A stretch of DNA of 64,000 nucleotides. It comes from Grammothele lineata. Taxonomy: Eukaryota; Basidiomycota; Agaricomycetes; Polyporales; Polyporaceae. Of this stretch, positions 47,273 through 54,575 are shown piece after piece (position 1 is the first letter of the stretch; each line of letters begins with the position of its first letter). Both the position numbers and the translations under genes were made by a program. Where the stretch lies: positions 1-64,000 of the forward strand of contig NDFF03000390.1 in assembly GCA_002150815.3 (NCBI GenBank). The letters are read 5' to 3'. The notes beneath the pieces were generated by a model, which was given only the letters and a program-made list of their open reading frames with translations, made no database searches and was not told the DNA's origin.

Positions 47273-47926
47273 ATGAAAAACAATTTAACTTATAAAGGAA
47301 TAATTAAGGGTTTTTATATGCCAATGCTCCCTGAAAATATATATAAATTATATGATAATATTTTTATTAGAATAATAAGGGTAATAGGTGGTCTTTCTTT
47401 AGTTTTAGTATTAACTTCTAAATATTTATTGTTTCCTAATTTTTTTCATAATCCATTGCTATTATTAGCTATATTTCAAATTCTTCAAATGTTTACTATT
47501 TCAATAATAAAAATTTTTTATGGTATTTACATGTTAACATATAAAAAAAAAGAATTTGAAGTTAGAAATTCACCAGTTAGTAGATACGCTACTCATCTTT
47601 CTCAAATAGTATATTGTCTTAAAATTGGTTGTTCTGTAAGTGCAGGGACAGCTACTTTTTTAGGAGGAGGAGCCGTAGTAGATGAAATTTTAGCCGCTAG
47701 CGGTAGACCAAGAGTATTTATTCCTTTTATGGGATCACTTACAAATAAAATACTAGGTGATCCAAAAATAGATACTTTAAATTCTATGGCTGAAGCGACA
47801 AAAGCATCAGCTACTACTGAATCTCAACAGACAGTAGAAGAATTGATAAACGCATATAATAAACTAAGTCCTACAGAACAAACGGAATTTATAAACGATA
47901 TTAAAGAAAAAATAGAAAAACAGTAG
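47273..47926 (+). CDS. orf217, orphan membrane protein behind a nad6 leader copy
   Basis: Start set at ATG 47273 because the bases up to and including ATGAAAAA copy those of nad6 (48483); the frame is open back to 47168. 217 residues: two hydrophobic helices (about 35-55 and 60-85) and a Gly-rich segment GTATFLGGGAVVDEILAASG, then GRPRVFIPFMGSLTNKILGDP and an acidic, soluble tail. No family recognised. The region from SAG to GDP resembles the decayed ORF at 51121. It appears to use the captured nad6 5' region. Confidence 0.7.
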   Translation: MKNNLTYKGIIKGFYMPMLPENIYKLYDNIFIRIIRVIGGLSLVLVLTSKYLLFPNFFHNPLLLLAIFQILQMFTISIIKIFYGIYMLTYKKKEFEVRNSPVSRYATHLSQIVYCLKIGCSVSAGTATFLGGGAVVDEILAASGRPRVFIPFMGSLTNKILGDPKIDTLNSMAEATKASATTESQQTVEELINAYNKLSPTEQTEFINDIKEKIEKQ

Positions 47927-48160
47927 AAAAAAACAAAAAACAAAATTTTGTTTTTTTTGTTTTCAATATCAGTACAAATTATCTTTTAGTTTACAATACG
48001 TATTTATTGTTGTGTAAAATAAAATATACGCATTTTACAATACAAAGAACAAACAATACGTATTGCTGTAAACAAATTTTTATTTTTAACTAAAAAGACG
48101 TAATAAAGTAAATCTAAAGTAAAAGAGTCCATTAATCGGGTTTATTTGTAATATAAAAAT
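47927..48160. other. repeat-rich spacer after orf217
   Basis: No gene seen. It contains TTTACAATACGTATTTATTG, TGTTGTGTAAAATAAAATAT and inverted relatives (47990-48070), members of the dispersed palindromic family. Confidence 0.55.
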
Positions 48161-48482
48161 ACTACGAATAAAACTAATTAATGATTAAGGATTTATCCTC
48201 TATTTAATTAACAAGTTAAAATAAAATATATTTTGTTTTTTTTCTGACAATAGTCTTTTTTTTTTGTTTTTTTGGTTAAACCAACTTGATATTATTTATT
48301 GTAATTTTTTTATTTTCTTTTTATAAAAAGAAAATAAAAAAATTAAATATTTATCTTGTTTACGATCTCTTGTCTTTATATTTTTATTTTTTTTTAATTA
48401 ACATTTTTTTTTACTAAAAAAAACTAATAATAAGAATAAAAATAATATTTAGATCATATATTTTTTTTTATTTTCATTAATT
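48161..48482 (+). promoter_or_regulatory. nad6 5' region (second copy of the duplication)
   Basis: Matches 46975-47185 and 47234-47272. The 48187-48242 part is the 57 bp repeat. A hairpin TTTTTTATTTTCTTTTTATA / AAAGAAAATAAAAAAAT lies within both copies. It presumably contains the nad6 leader signals. Confidence 0.7.
48187..48242 (+). repeat. 57 bp dispersed repeat, copy 3
   Basis: AAGGATTTATCCTCTATTT... block as at 12661 and 47001, one C to T change in the tail. Confidence 0.85.
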
Positions 48483-49088
48483 ATGAAAAATTTTTTAATA
48501 GATTTATTAGCCTTTGCTGCTCTATTTTCTAGTGTTTTAGTGATTACTTCTAAAAATCCTGTTATAGCTGTTATTTTCTTAATTTCAGTTTTTGTTAATG
48601 CTGCTGGATATTTAATCTTATTAGGAATAGGATTTATAGGTATTTCATATATTATAGTATATGTAGGAGCAATTGCAGTTTTATTCTTATTTGTAATTAT
48701 GATGATTAATATCAAATTAACAGATATATTAGAAACAGGATCTCAATATACTAAAAATTTACCATTAGCATTAAGTATAGGATCATTATTTATATATGAA
48801 ATATACAGTATAATGCCTTTCACATTTAATAATATATCAAATACTATAATTTCATTACTAATTAAATTAAATGCTTTTATTTTAAATTATGAAATTACAA
48901 TGAATGATTGGGTAAATACTGCCTTTAATCCTGTTATAGCAGATACAGCTTTAACTCCTTTCTTACAAATTGAAGCCATTGGACAAGGTCTTTATACTTA
49001 TGGTGCTTCTTGGTTAATTATTATTAGTGTTATTTTATTATTAGCTATGGTTGCACCTATTTTTATATCTAAAATTAAAAACAATTAA
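48483..49088 (+). CDS. nad6: NADH dehydrogenase subunit 6
   Basis: Nad6 is a membrane subunit of complex I. 201 residues, five helices, with the conserved YIIVYVGAIAVLFLFVIMM (pi-bulge helix) and a LAMVAPIFIS C-terminus. Upstream region and start codon are duplicated before orf217. Confidence 0.95.
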   Translation: MKNFLIDLLAFAALFSSVLVITSKNPVIAVIFLISVFVNAAGYLILLGIGFIGISYIIVYVGAIAVLFLFVIMMINIKLTDILETGSQYTKNLPLALSIGSLFIYEIYSIMPFTFNNISNTIISLLIKLNAFILNYEITMNDWVNTAFNPVIADTALTPFLQIEAIGQGLYTYGASWLIIISVILLLAMVAPIFISKIKNN

Positions 49089-49301
49089 TATCTAGTATTT
49101 TTTGTTTTTACTGTGTATATACCTATATCTAAAAGAGAATGTCATTATCTCATTACTACTCTTTTTTTTAAATTTTAATGTAAAAAATACTAATAAAAAG
49201 AGCTAGAGATAGTTCTTAATAGTCTTATATATTTTTATTTTTTTTTAATATAATAAAGACAACACAAAATAAGAGCACTTATTTATAAACAAAATTATCT
49301 T

Positions 49302-49460
49302 ATGCCACAATTAATACCATTTTACTTTTTAAATCAATTATACTTTTCATTTATAGCTTTATTTATATTAGTTTATGTTTTAAGTAAATATTTTTTACCT
49401 TTATTTACTTTCCAACAAGTAATTAGAACTTTCATAGTTAAATTAAATAACAAATCTTAA
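49302..49460 (+). CDS. atp8: ATP synthase F0 subunit 8
   Basis: 52 codons plus stop. It starts MPQLIPFYFLNQLYFSF, has one membrane helix (about 15-32) and a short basic tail ending FIVKLNNKS. Length and the MPQL start are typical of fungal Atp8, a peripheral-stalk membrane subunit. Lies 213 bp after nad6 and before trnS. Confidence 0.92.
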   Translation: MPQLIPFYFLNQLYFSFIALFILVYVLSKYFLPLFTFQQVIRTFIVKLNNKS

Positions 49461-49560
49461 TTTTTTTTAGTGTTGTGTACGTACGTATTGAACAAAACAA
49501 ATATCTTTTTTAATCACAAGACAACAATATAGGGTTATACTCCCTATAACTATACAATTA

Positions 49561-49641
49561 GGAATAGTTTTCATTGGTAAGTTAAGACGATTGCTAATTG
49601 TTCGGGTAATACCCTTAGAGGTTCGACTCCTCTCTATTCCG
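49561..49641 (+). tRNA. trnS: tRNA-Ser (GCT)
   Basis: Acceptor GGAATAG/CTATTCC is perfect, anticodon arm GACGA-TTGCTAA-TTGTT (GCT, reads AGY), class II variable arm GGGTAATACCC, T arm AGAGG/CCTCT, discriminator G. The only intact copy; the degenerate one is at 42593. Confidence 0.93.
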
Positions 49642-49862
49642 ATTTACTTGTTTTAATTTTATTTTTTTAATAATAAATAAAAACAAGGAGCAATGATCTT
49701 TTTAAGTATCTTATTTTTAATAGTGGCAATAGCCCTTCCATCCATAAATCAAAATATAAGTAAAATCTTATATGTAAGAATAACTTCTATAATATTTATT
49801 TGTGCCGGAGCATATGCTTTATATATTCAGTCAATTGGATCAGGTATAGGTATATATAGTAG
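49603..49862 (+). repeat. duplicate of trnS 3' half, nad2 leader and nad2 5' end
   Basis: Matches 42629-42898 almost base for base, apart from a 12-base deletion and a few changes near 49801-49815. It supplies the leader and first 55 or so codons of orf348. Confidence 0.92.
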
Positions 49863-50739
49863 TATATTTCACTCACTAAATCTTTTACAAGAGTCTTATT
49901 TAAATTTAACAAGTACACAGCTATTTATTTTAAAAAAAATTTTATTGTTTTCATCTTGGTTTTTAATTGGAGTATTTACTTATATGAATTTACTATCAAT
50001 AAATTTAAAAAATAAAATAAATAATTTATCAGTATTAGAATGTTTAGTTATATCTTTTACATTTTTCTTAATATTAAATTTATTAGGTCTACTATTTAAT
50101 TTTTATTTCTTATCTACACATGATTTTAGTATATTTAATTTTATGTTGGAAAATAACACCAATAATAATTCAGGTTCTAAAACATTTGACAGGGTAGGTG
50201 ATGCTGCAATTATGGGGACAGCTATAACTGCTGCTGGAAAAATAGCACAACAAATACCAAATGGAGCTGCAAAAGCTGCGTTCTTGGCAGGAGGAGTGGT
50301 ATTGGGTGGTTCAGCTATATTGATTAAAAACGTTACAGGCCAATTAAGTACTGATATAGGAAAAAGTACTCTTATATCCAGTATTGTAGATTTATATAAC
50401 AACAGTATTTATACTTTAACAGGAAATAACGCTGTAGACTTATTAAATCTTATTCAAATTTTTAATAAACTTAGTATATTATTTACATTATTATTATTTT
50501 ACCATTTTATCGTTCTATCTATTAATATAGATTTCTTAGAATCATATTTACAAAAATATTTTCCATTAAAATTAGTAAATATATATATTAAATCATTAAG
50601 GTTATTAAAAAAATCTGCATTTATTTTAATAATTTGTATAATGGTTTTATTATTAATATCTAATATATATTCTTATTATTATTTAGAATTTTTTATCAAT
50701 AATTTGGAAGATATAATCAATTTTTATTTTAAAAAATAA
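49693..50739 (+). CDS. orf348, chimera of the Nad2 N-terminus and an orphan membrane protein
   Basis: Residues 1-55 are the Nad2 N-terminus ([20 protein letters not shown] to GIGIYSS). The next 290 residues are unrelated to Nad2: helices at about 98-115 and 123-148, a Gly/Ala-rich membrane-like segment GAAIMGTAITAAGKIAQ..FLAGGVVLGGSAI (about 176-215), and two more helices (about 265-285 and 310-335). No family recognised. The Gly-rich core resembles orf217; the C-terminal YYYLEFFIN resembles orf115. The AAGGAGCA before ATG comes with the captured leader. The frame is intact, so it may be expressed from nad2 signals. Confidence 0.72.
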   Translation: MIFLSILFLIVAIALPSINQNISKILYVRITSIIFICAGAYALYIQSIGSGIGIYSSIFHSLNLLQESYLNLTSTQLFILKKILLFSSWFLIGVFTYMNLLSINLKNKINNLSVLECLVISFTFFLILNLLGLLFNFYFLSTHDFSIFNFMLENNTNNNSGSKTFDRVGDAAIMGTAITAAGKIAQQIPNGAAKAAFLAGGVVLGGSAILIKNVTGQLSTDIGKSTLISSIVDLYNNSIYTLTGNNAVDLLNLIQIFNKLSILFTLLLFYHFIVLSINIDFLESYLQKYFPLKLVNIYIKSLRLLKKSAFILIICIMVLLLISNIYSYYYLEFFINNLEDIINFYFKK

Positions 50740-51120
50740 ATTATATTTTATAGAAAAATAAATATAGTAATAATTAATATTTATCCCCTTTATAAGTAAT
50801 ATTCTTTATTTTTTGGTTAAGTATTGTTTGTCCAAATAAAGCATATTTTAAAGCAGTTAAAGAGGATATATATACACATATGTATATATACAGTCTTATT
50901 AATATTACTTTTTATTTTAATATAAAAGTTTCTTAATAGTATATACTTACCAAAAATGTATTGAATAAAAAAAATATTTAGTTATATCTTTTTTAACTGT
51001 TTTTACTTATTTAATTATGTGTGGCAATTAAACCCCTTACACACGTGTATTAAATAAATTATATTTTTATTAATGATACGTACGTACACAACAATATTTC
51101 TTATAACACTATAATTATAA
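50740..51120. other. spacer after orf348
   Basis: No gene seen. It holds an ATATACACATATGTATATATA palindrome-like run (about 50870-50890) and the element ACGTACGTACACAACAATAT (51078-51097). Confidence 0.55.
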
Positions 51121-51430
51121 CTATGGTAAATGTAACTAAAACTACACTTAATTTTACTGTAGGTACTGGTATTACTTATGCATTATGTTATGAATTAAAT
51201 TTTAGTGCAAGAAGGTAAAACCCTTACTTTGTACCTGTAATTCGAAGTGTTATTAAAAATATAGGAAATCCCTTTTTTTTTAATTACCATTAAAATTTAT
51301 CTTAGTTGTTTTATTTTAAGTTAAATCAACTATTTAATTTAAAAATATAGGAGCAGAAGAATTTGCTAAACGTTTTTTAAATAATCTAGGCTTTAAAGAT
51401 AGAATTGTCCAAATAATTCAAAAACTATAA
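51121..51430 (+). pseudogene. decayed ORF of the orf217-like family
   Basis: From ATG 51121 the frame reads MVNVTKTTLNFTVGTG and ends with SARR and TAA at 51216; after it the same frame goes on PYFVPVIRSVIKNIGNP. An insert of about 84 bp flanked by TTAAAAATATAGGA direct repeats follows, then GAEEFAKRFLNNLGFKD and a final stop near 51430. The order (Gly-rich, S.RR/GRP, F.P, I.GDP/GNP) matches orf217. Confidence 0.5.
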
Positions 51431-51900
51431 CAAAATTATTTGAATCCATGGATGATAATAAAAACAACAATAATTATTGTTGTGCTGTGAACAAAAAAAA
51501 AACTTCAAGAAAAACTAAAAAAAACAATTTTTTTTTAATGCAAATAGAAGTAGTTCTGTAACACAAAATATTTAAGATTTTATAGAAAAGAAGAGCCATA
51601 AAAAAAAATAAATAGAGTTTTCAAGTACTTAATTAAGTTTTTTTTTAATAAAATCTAAAAATACAATTTTAGGTTAAGTCCTTTACTTTATATATAAGGG
51701 TAATAATCTTACGAAAAATTTCTTATTTTTCTTTGTATACGTATATTTTTATTTTACACAACGCAAAAGTCAAGCCTATCCCCATTGTAAAACTAGCTAT
51801 TACTGCAACTCAAAAATTTTTTAATAAAGATAAATTTTGTTTTTTAGTATAAAATTAAAATAAAAATAAAAATAAAAATAAAAGAGTACTAGATTAATTA
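51431..51900. other. spacer before the tRNA cluster
   Basis: No gene recognised. It contains TTGTTGTGCTGTGAACAAAA (51477-51496), the inverted relative of the insert in the trnI-like gene at 40288-40331, and an (AAAAT)n-like run near 51855. Confidence 0.5.
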
Positions 51901-51972
51901 GGGGATATCAGATAATGGTTAATCTATTGTGTTTGCATCACAAGAATGGTAGTTCGATTCTACCTATCTCCA
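51901..51972 (+). tRNA. trnA: tRNA-Ala (TGC)
   Basis: Acceptor GGGGATA/TATCTCC, D stem AGAT/ATCT, anticodon arm TTGTG-TTTGCAT-CACAA (TGC), discriminator A. Confidence 0.93.
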
Positions 51973-52068
51973 TTTCTTTTTAGTTTATTGTGTTTTTTAT
52001 ACTAAAAAACAAACCAAAAAGAAAAAGATTGATAATAAAAAAAAAATATACTTTCTAATATAATAATA

Positions 52069-52140
52069 GCTTCAGTTGCTTAATGGTAAAAGCGTTAATT
52101 TGAAGCATTAAAGAAGTGAGTTCAATTCTCTCCTGAGGCA
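52069..52140 (+). tRNA. trnF: tRNA-Phe (GAA)
   Basis: Acceptor GCTTCAG/CTGAGGC, anticodon arm TTAAT-TTGAAGC-ATTAA (GAA), T loop TTCAATT, discriminator A. Confidence 0.92.
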
Positions 52141-52224
52141 CTTGTATTATTGAAAAAAAAATATATATTAAAAAAAAAATAAAAAAAAATGTTTTTAAAT
52201 AATAAGAACTATATTAGTAAGTAT

Positions 52225-52296
52225 GCCAAAATAGTTTAACCGGTAAAACGGGTTCCTTGTAAGAATCTATCACAGGTTCGATTCCTGTTTTTGGCT
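52225..52296 (+). tRNA. trnT: tRNA-Thr (TGT)
   Basis: Acceptor GCCAAAA/TTTTGGC is perfect, anticodon arm GGTTC-CTTGTAA-GAATC (TGT). Confidence 0.93.
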
Positions 52297-52298
52297 TA

Positions 52299-52372
52299 TG
52301 AGTTGTAGTTTAATTTGGAAAAACACCATTTTTTGGTGGTGGCTTATATCAGTTCGAGTCTGGTCAACTCAG
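52299..52372 (+). tRNA. trnQ: tRNA-Gln (TTG), 8 nt anticodon loop
   Basis: Acceptor TGAGTTG/CAACTCA is perfect; T arm with loop TTCGAGT. The anticodon stem CACCA/TGGTG closes TTTTTTGG, one base too long; with five T the loop would be normal with TTG. A T-run sequencing error is likely. Lys is covered by the next tRNA, which supports Gln. Confidence 0.82.
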
Positions 52373-52440
52373 TATTTTTATTGTTGTTGTGTACGTATGT
52401 ATATTTTATTTTACAACACTTTTTTTATACTAAAATTAAA

Positions 52441-52513
52441 GGAAACAGAACTCGATTGGTTGAGTGTCTCCCTTTTAAGGAGCATGGTCTTGGTTCGAAT
52501 CCAAGTGTTTTCA
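52441..52513 (+). tRNA. trnK: tRNA-Lys (TTT)
   Basis: Acceptor GGAAACA/TGTTTTC, anticodon loop CTTTTAA (TTT), T loop TTCGAAT, discriminator A. Confidence 0.92.
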
Positions 52514-52530
52514 ATTAAATAATAAATATA

Positions 52531-52613
52531 GGGCAGGTGATCCGATTGGTAATGGTGGTTTTCTGTAAAAAAATTGGTTTATACCGTAAAAGGTTCGATT
52601 CCTTTACTGCTCA
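52531..52613 (+). tRNA. trnY: tRNA-Tyr (GTA)
   Basis: Acceptor GGGCAGG/ACTGCTC (last pair open), anticodon loop CTGTAAA (GTA), class II variable arm, T arm AAAGG/CCTTT, discriminator A. Confidence 0.9.
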
Positions 52614-52649
52614 AATAATATTGAAAAAAAAAATATCTTTATTATTTTT

Positions 52650-52723
52650 AAGACTGTAGCATAATAGGTTAATGCAATTCGCTCATAATGGATCTTATAA
52701 GGGTTCAATTCCCTTCGGTCTTA
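52650..52723 (+). tRNA. trnM: tRNA-Met (CAT)
   Basis: Acceptor AAGACTG/CGGTCTT, D stem GCAT/ATGC, anticodon arm ATTCG-CTCATAA-TGGAT (CAT), T arm AAGGG/CCCTT. One CAT tRNA of the three may be an AUA-reading Ile tRNA. Confidence 0.9.
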
Positions 52724-52827
52724 TTTTTTATAAATAGATTTAATATTTATCTTATTTTGTTTTTTTAGTTAAAAAACAAAAAAACGTATATTTTATTTAT
52801 TGAAGACGTGTTCAATAAAATTATGTA

Positions 52828-52914
52828 GGGCATTTGGTCGAGTCTGGTTTATGGCGCTTATCTTGAAAATAAGTACTTCTAAAAAAGTCGTGAGTTCAAA
52901 TCTCACAGTGCCCG
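52828..52914 (+). tRNA. trnS: tRNA-Ser (TGA)
   Basis: Acceptor GGGCATT/AGTGCCC, anticodon arm CTTAT-CTTGAAA-ATAAG (TGA, reads UCN), long variable arm, discriminator G. Confidence 0.93.
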
Positions 52915-53036
52915 TTATTCTTTTTTAGTTTTTATTTAATTTATTAAATATAAAAACGCAAAAACTAAAAAAAATAGTAAAAAAAAAATTTTTTATAATA
53001 TAAAAAATATACATGTGTATATTTATATATAAAAGA

Positions 53037-53109
53037 GGTAATATTAGTTTAATTGGCAAAATAACGTCTTGTGGCGACGATGTTCAGAGTTCAAGTCTCT
53101 GATTTTACC
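53037..53109 (+). tRNA. trnH: tRNA-His (GTG)
   Basis: Anticodon arm ACGTC-TTGTGGC-GACGA (GTG), T arm CAGAG/CTCTG. The extra G at the 5' end faces C73, the His identity pair; the acceptor has one mismatch. Confidence 0.9.
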
Positions 53110-53550
53110 CTCTTTTTATTATTTTTAGTTTTTTATTTTTACTAAAAAAATGTAAAAAACAAAAAAAGAAAAATAGAATTAGATAGTTAAAACTGGGATT
53201 GATTGTATTTCATTAATATAAAATATTAAATTTAGTAAGGTTACAAGTATGTTTAAATATAATAATATCAAAGAAATTTGAGGTATTAAAAAATAATAAA
53301 TACTATTATTTTTAAAGTACAGTAAATAGACATATAAAATAAATTATTATTATATATATAATATATAATGTTTAACACTTAAGTTTGTTTTCTTTAGTTT
53401 TATATGTGCAATGTAATGACCTGTATGATACTTATGAATATTTATAGTAAATTCAGTTAATATGTTTCTTTAGCATTTTTAATTTTTTAAAATAAAGAGA
53501 CAATAACTACAAAACTGTTCTTACAACTATCTATTTCCCTTTTTGTGTGT
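53110..53550. other. spacer between trnH and trnM
   Basis: About 440 bp, AT-rich, no gene or obvious repeat recognised apart from a TATATATAATATATAA run near 53353. Confidence 0.5.
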
Positions 53551-53622
53551 GCTGAAATAGTTTAACGGTTAAAACCTACCATTCATGACGGTAAGATAGA
53601 AGTTCGATTCTTTTTTTCAGCT
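53551..53622 (+). tRNA. trnM: tRNA-Met (CAT)
   Basis: Acceptor GCTGAAA/TTTCAGC is perfect, D arm GTTT/AAAC, anticodon arm TACCA-TTCATGA-CGGTA (CAT, one A-C mismatch). Confidence 0.9.
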
Positions 53623-53787
53623 ATTTTATTAAAAAAGAAAATAAATCAATTTCTATTCTTTTTTAATAAGAAGTAATAAATTTTATAATAACTTAAGTAA
53701 ATATTAGTTTATTACTCTAAATACTTTTCTTTTTAATTTAATATATTAAAAAGAATATAATAGTATATATGTATATATACACTGTTT

Positions 53788-53824
53788 ATAAGGTAGACTA
53801 TACTAAATATAGTGTCTACCTTAT
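53788..53824 (-). terminator. hairpin at the 3' end of orf136
   Basis: ATAAGGTAGAC...GTCTACCTTAT (11 bp) plus TATA/TATA around CTAAA. It overlaps the orf136 stop, as the 40195 hairpin overlaps the orf273 stop; both begin ATAAGG. Confidence 0.6.
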
Positions 53825-54192
53825 ACCCTACATACATTTACGGGGTTAACCATCTCTTCTGTTTTATACCAATATCGATAAATGATATAGATTAATAGTA
53901 GTAAAGCGAGGAGTGACAATAAAAAGTATTCCACTGGGTAAGCAGGCTCTAAAACAGAATTTACAATAATTTCTAATTCGATATCAGAATGATTAGAATG
54001 ATTAAATGCTAATTCAGAGTGAGGACCTGATGGTAAATTACCTACAACTTGATCTACTGGTACAGTTGGAGTAACTCGGTAGATGTAAACAGTGGTGATA
54101 CTTACAGCAGCTGCTACTGTAATCATAATGCTAGCAAACACGATAACTCCAACAATATCGTGACTAGTGTAATTATTTGTAAAAAGTTCCAT
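53821..54192 (-). CDS. orf136 (123 aa from its ATG), orphan membrane protein behind a nad1 leader copy
   Basis: Minus-strand ORF; the ATG at 54192 gives 123 residues, and the frame extends without ATG to 54231. Two membrane helices: about 13-40 (IVGVIVFASIMITVAAAVSI) and about 88-108 (YFLLSLLALLLLIYIIY), with a soluble Pro/His-containing loop between (PTVPVDQVVGNLPSGPHSEL). No family recognised. It is a rare minus-strand gene. Upstream, 54241-54290 is an inverted copy of the nad1 leader. It stands between the tRNA cluster and dpo3 and may have come with the plasmid. Confidence 0.6.
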   Translation of the reverse strand: MELFTNNYTSHDIVGVIVFASIMITVAAAVSITTVYIYRVTPTVPVDQVVGNLPSGPHSELAFNHSNHSDIELEIIVNSVLEPAYPVEYFLLSLLALLLLIYIIYRYWYKTEEMVNPVNVCRV

Positions 54193-54240
54193 AAATAAAA
54201 TGTAAAGAGATATTAAATTTTTATTTGACAATAATTATTT

Positions 54241-54290
54241 TTAATTATTATTCACTAAAATCCAGTAAGAAAAATTCTTGTCAGATATTA
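54241..54290 (-). promoter_or_regulatory. inverted copy of the nad1 leader, upstream of orf136
   Basis: The minus strand reads TAATATCTGACAAGAATTTT then TCTTACTGGATTTTAGTGAA and TAATAATTAA. It matches about 17996-18048 with two or three differences and is followed in both places by an ATTATTRTCAAATAAAAA stretch. Confidence 0.75.
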
Positions 54291-54575
54291 CGTTTTTTTT
54301 AGTTATCTAAGGGTGAAAGCACTCTAACTAGATTTATTCTTTTTGGAATATGAAGTATAGGGAGGATTTTTATTAACCTATCTTAAAAATAGAGGAAAAT
54401 TTTTCTAAAATAGGTAAATGGATCAAATATAGAAGAATATGACAGCATTATTCTTTAATAATAAATTTATTATTAATTATTATAACTATAATAGCTATTA
54501 TCTTTATTAATTACAATATGTTAGTTATTTAGCTTTTATTATTATTCTTTAACATTTTTACAAGAATCTGCTTTA

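Noticed and set aside
50103..50402. Minus-strand frame of 99 codons
   Set aside because: Antisense to the Gly/Ala-rich part of orf348; no start context or family.
52298..52522. Two overlapping frames of 74 and 67 codons
   Set aside because: They cover trnQ and trnK; no protein signal.
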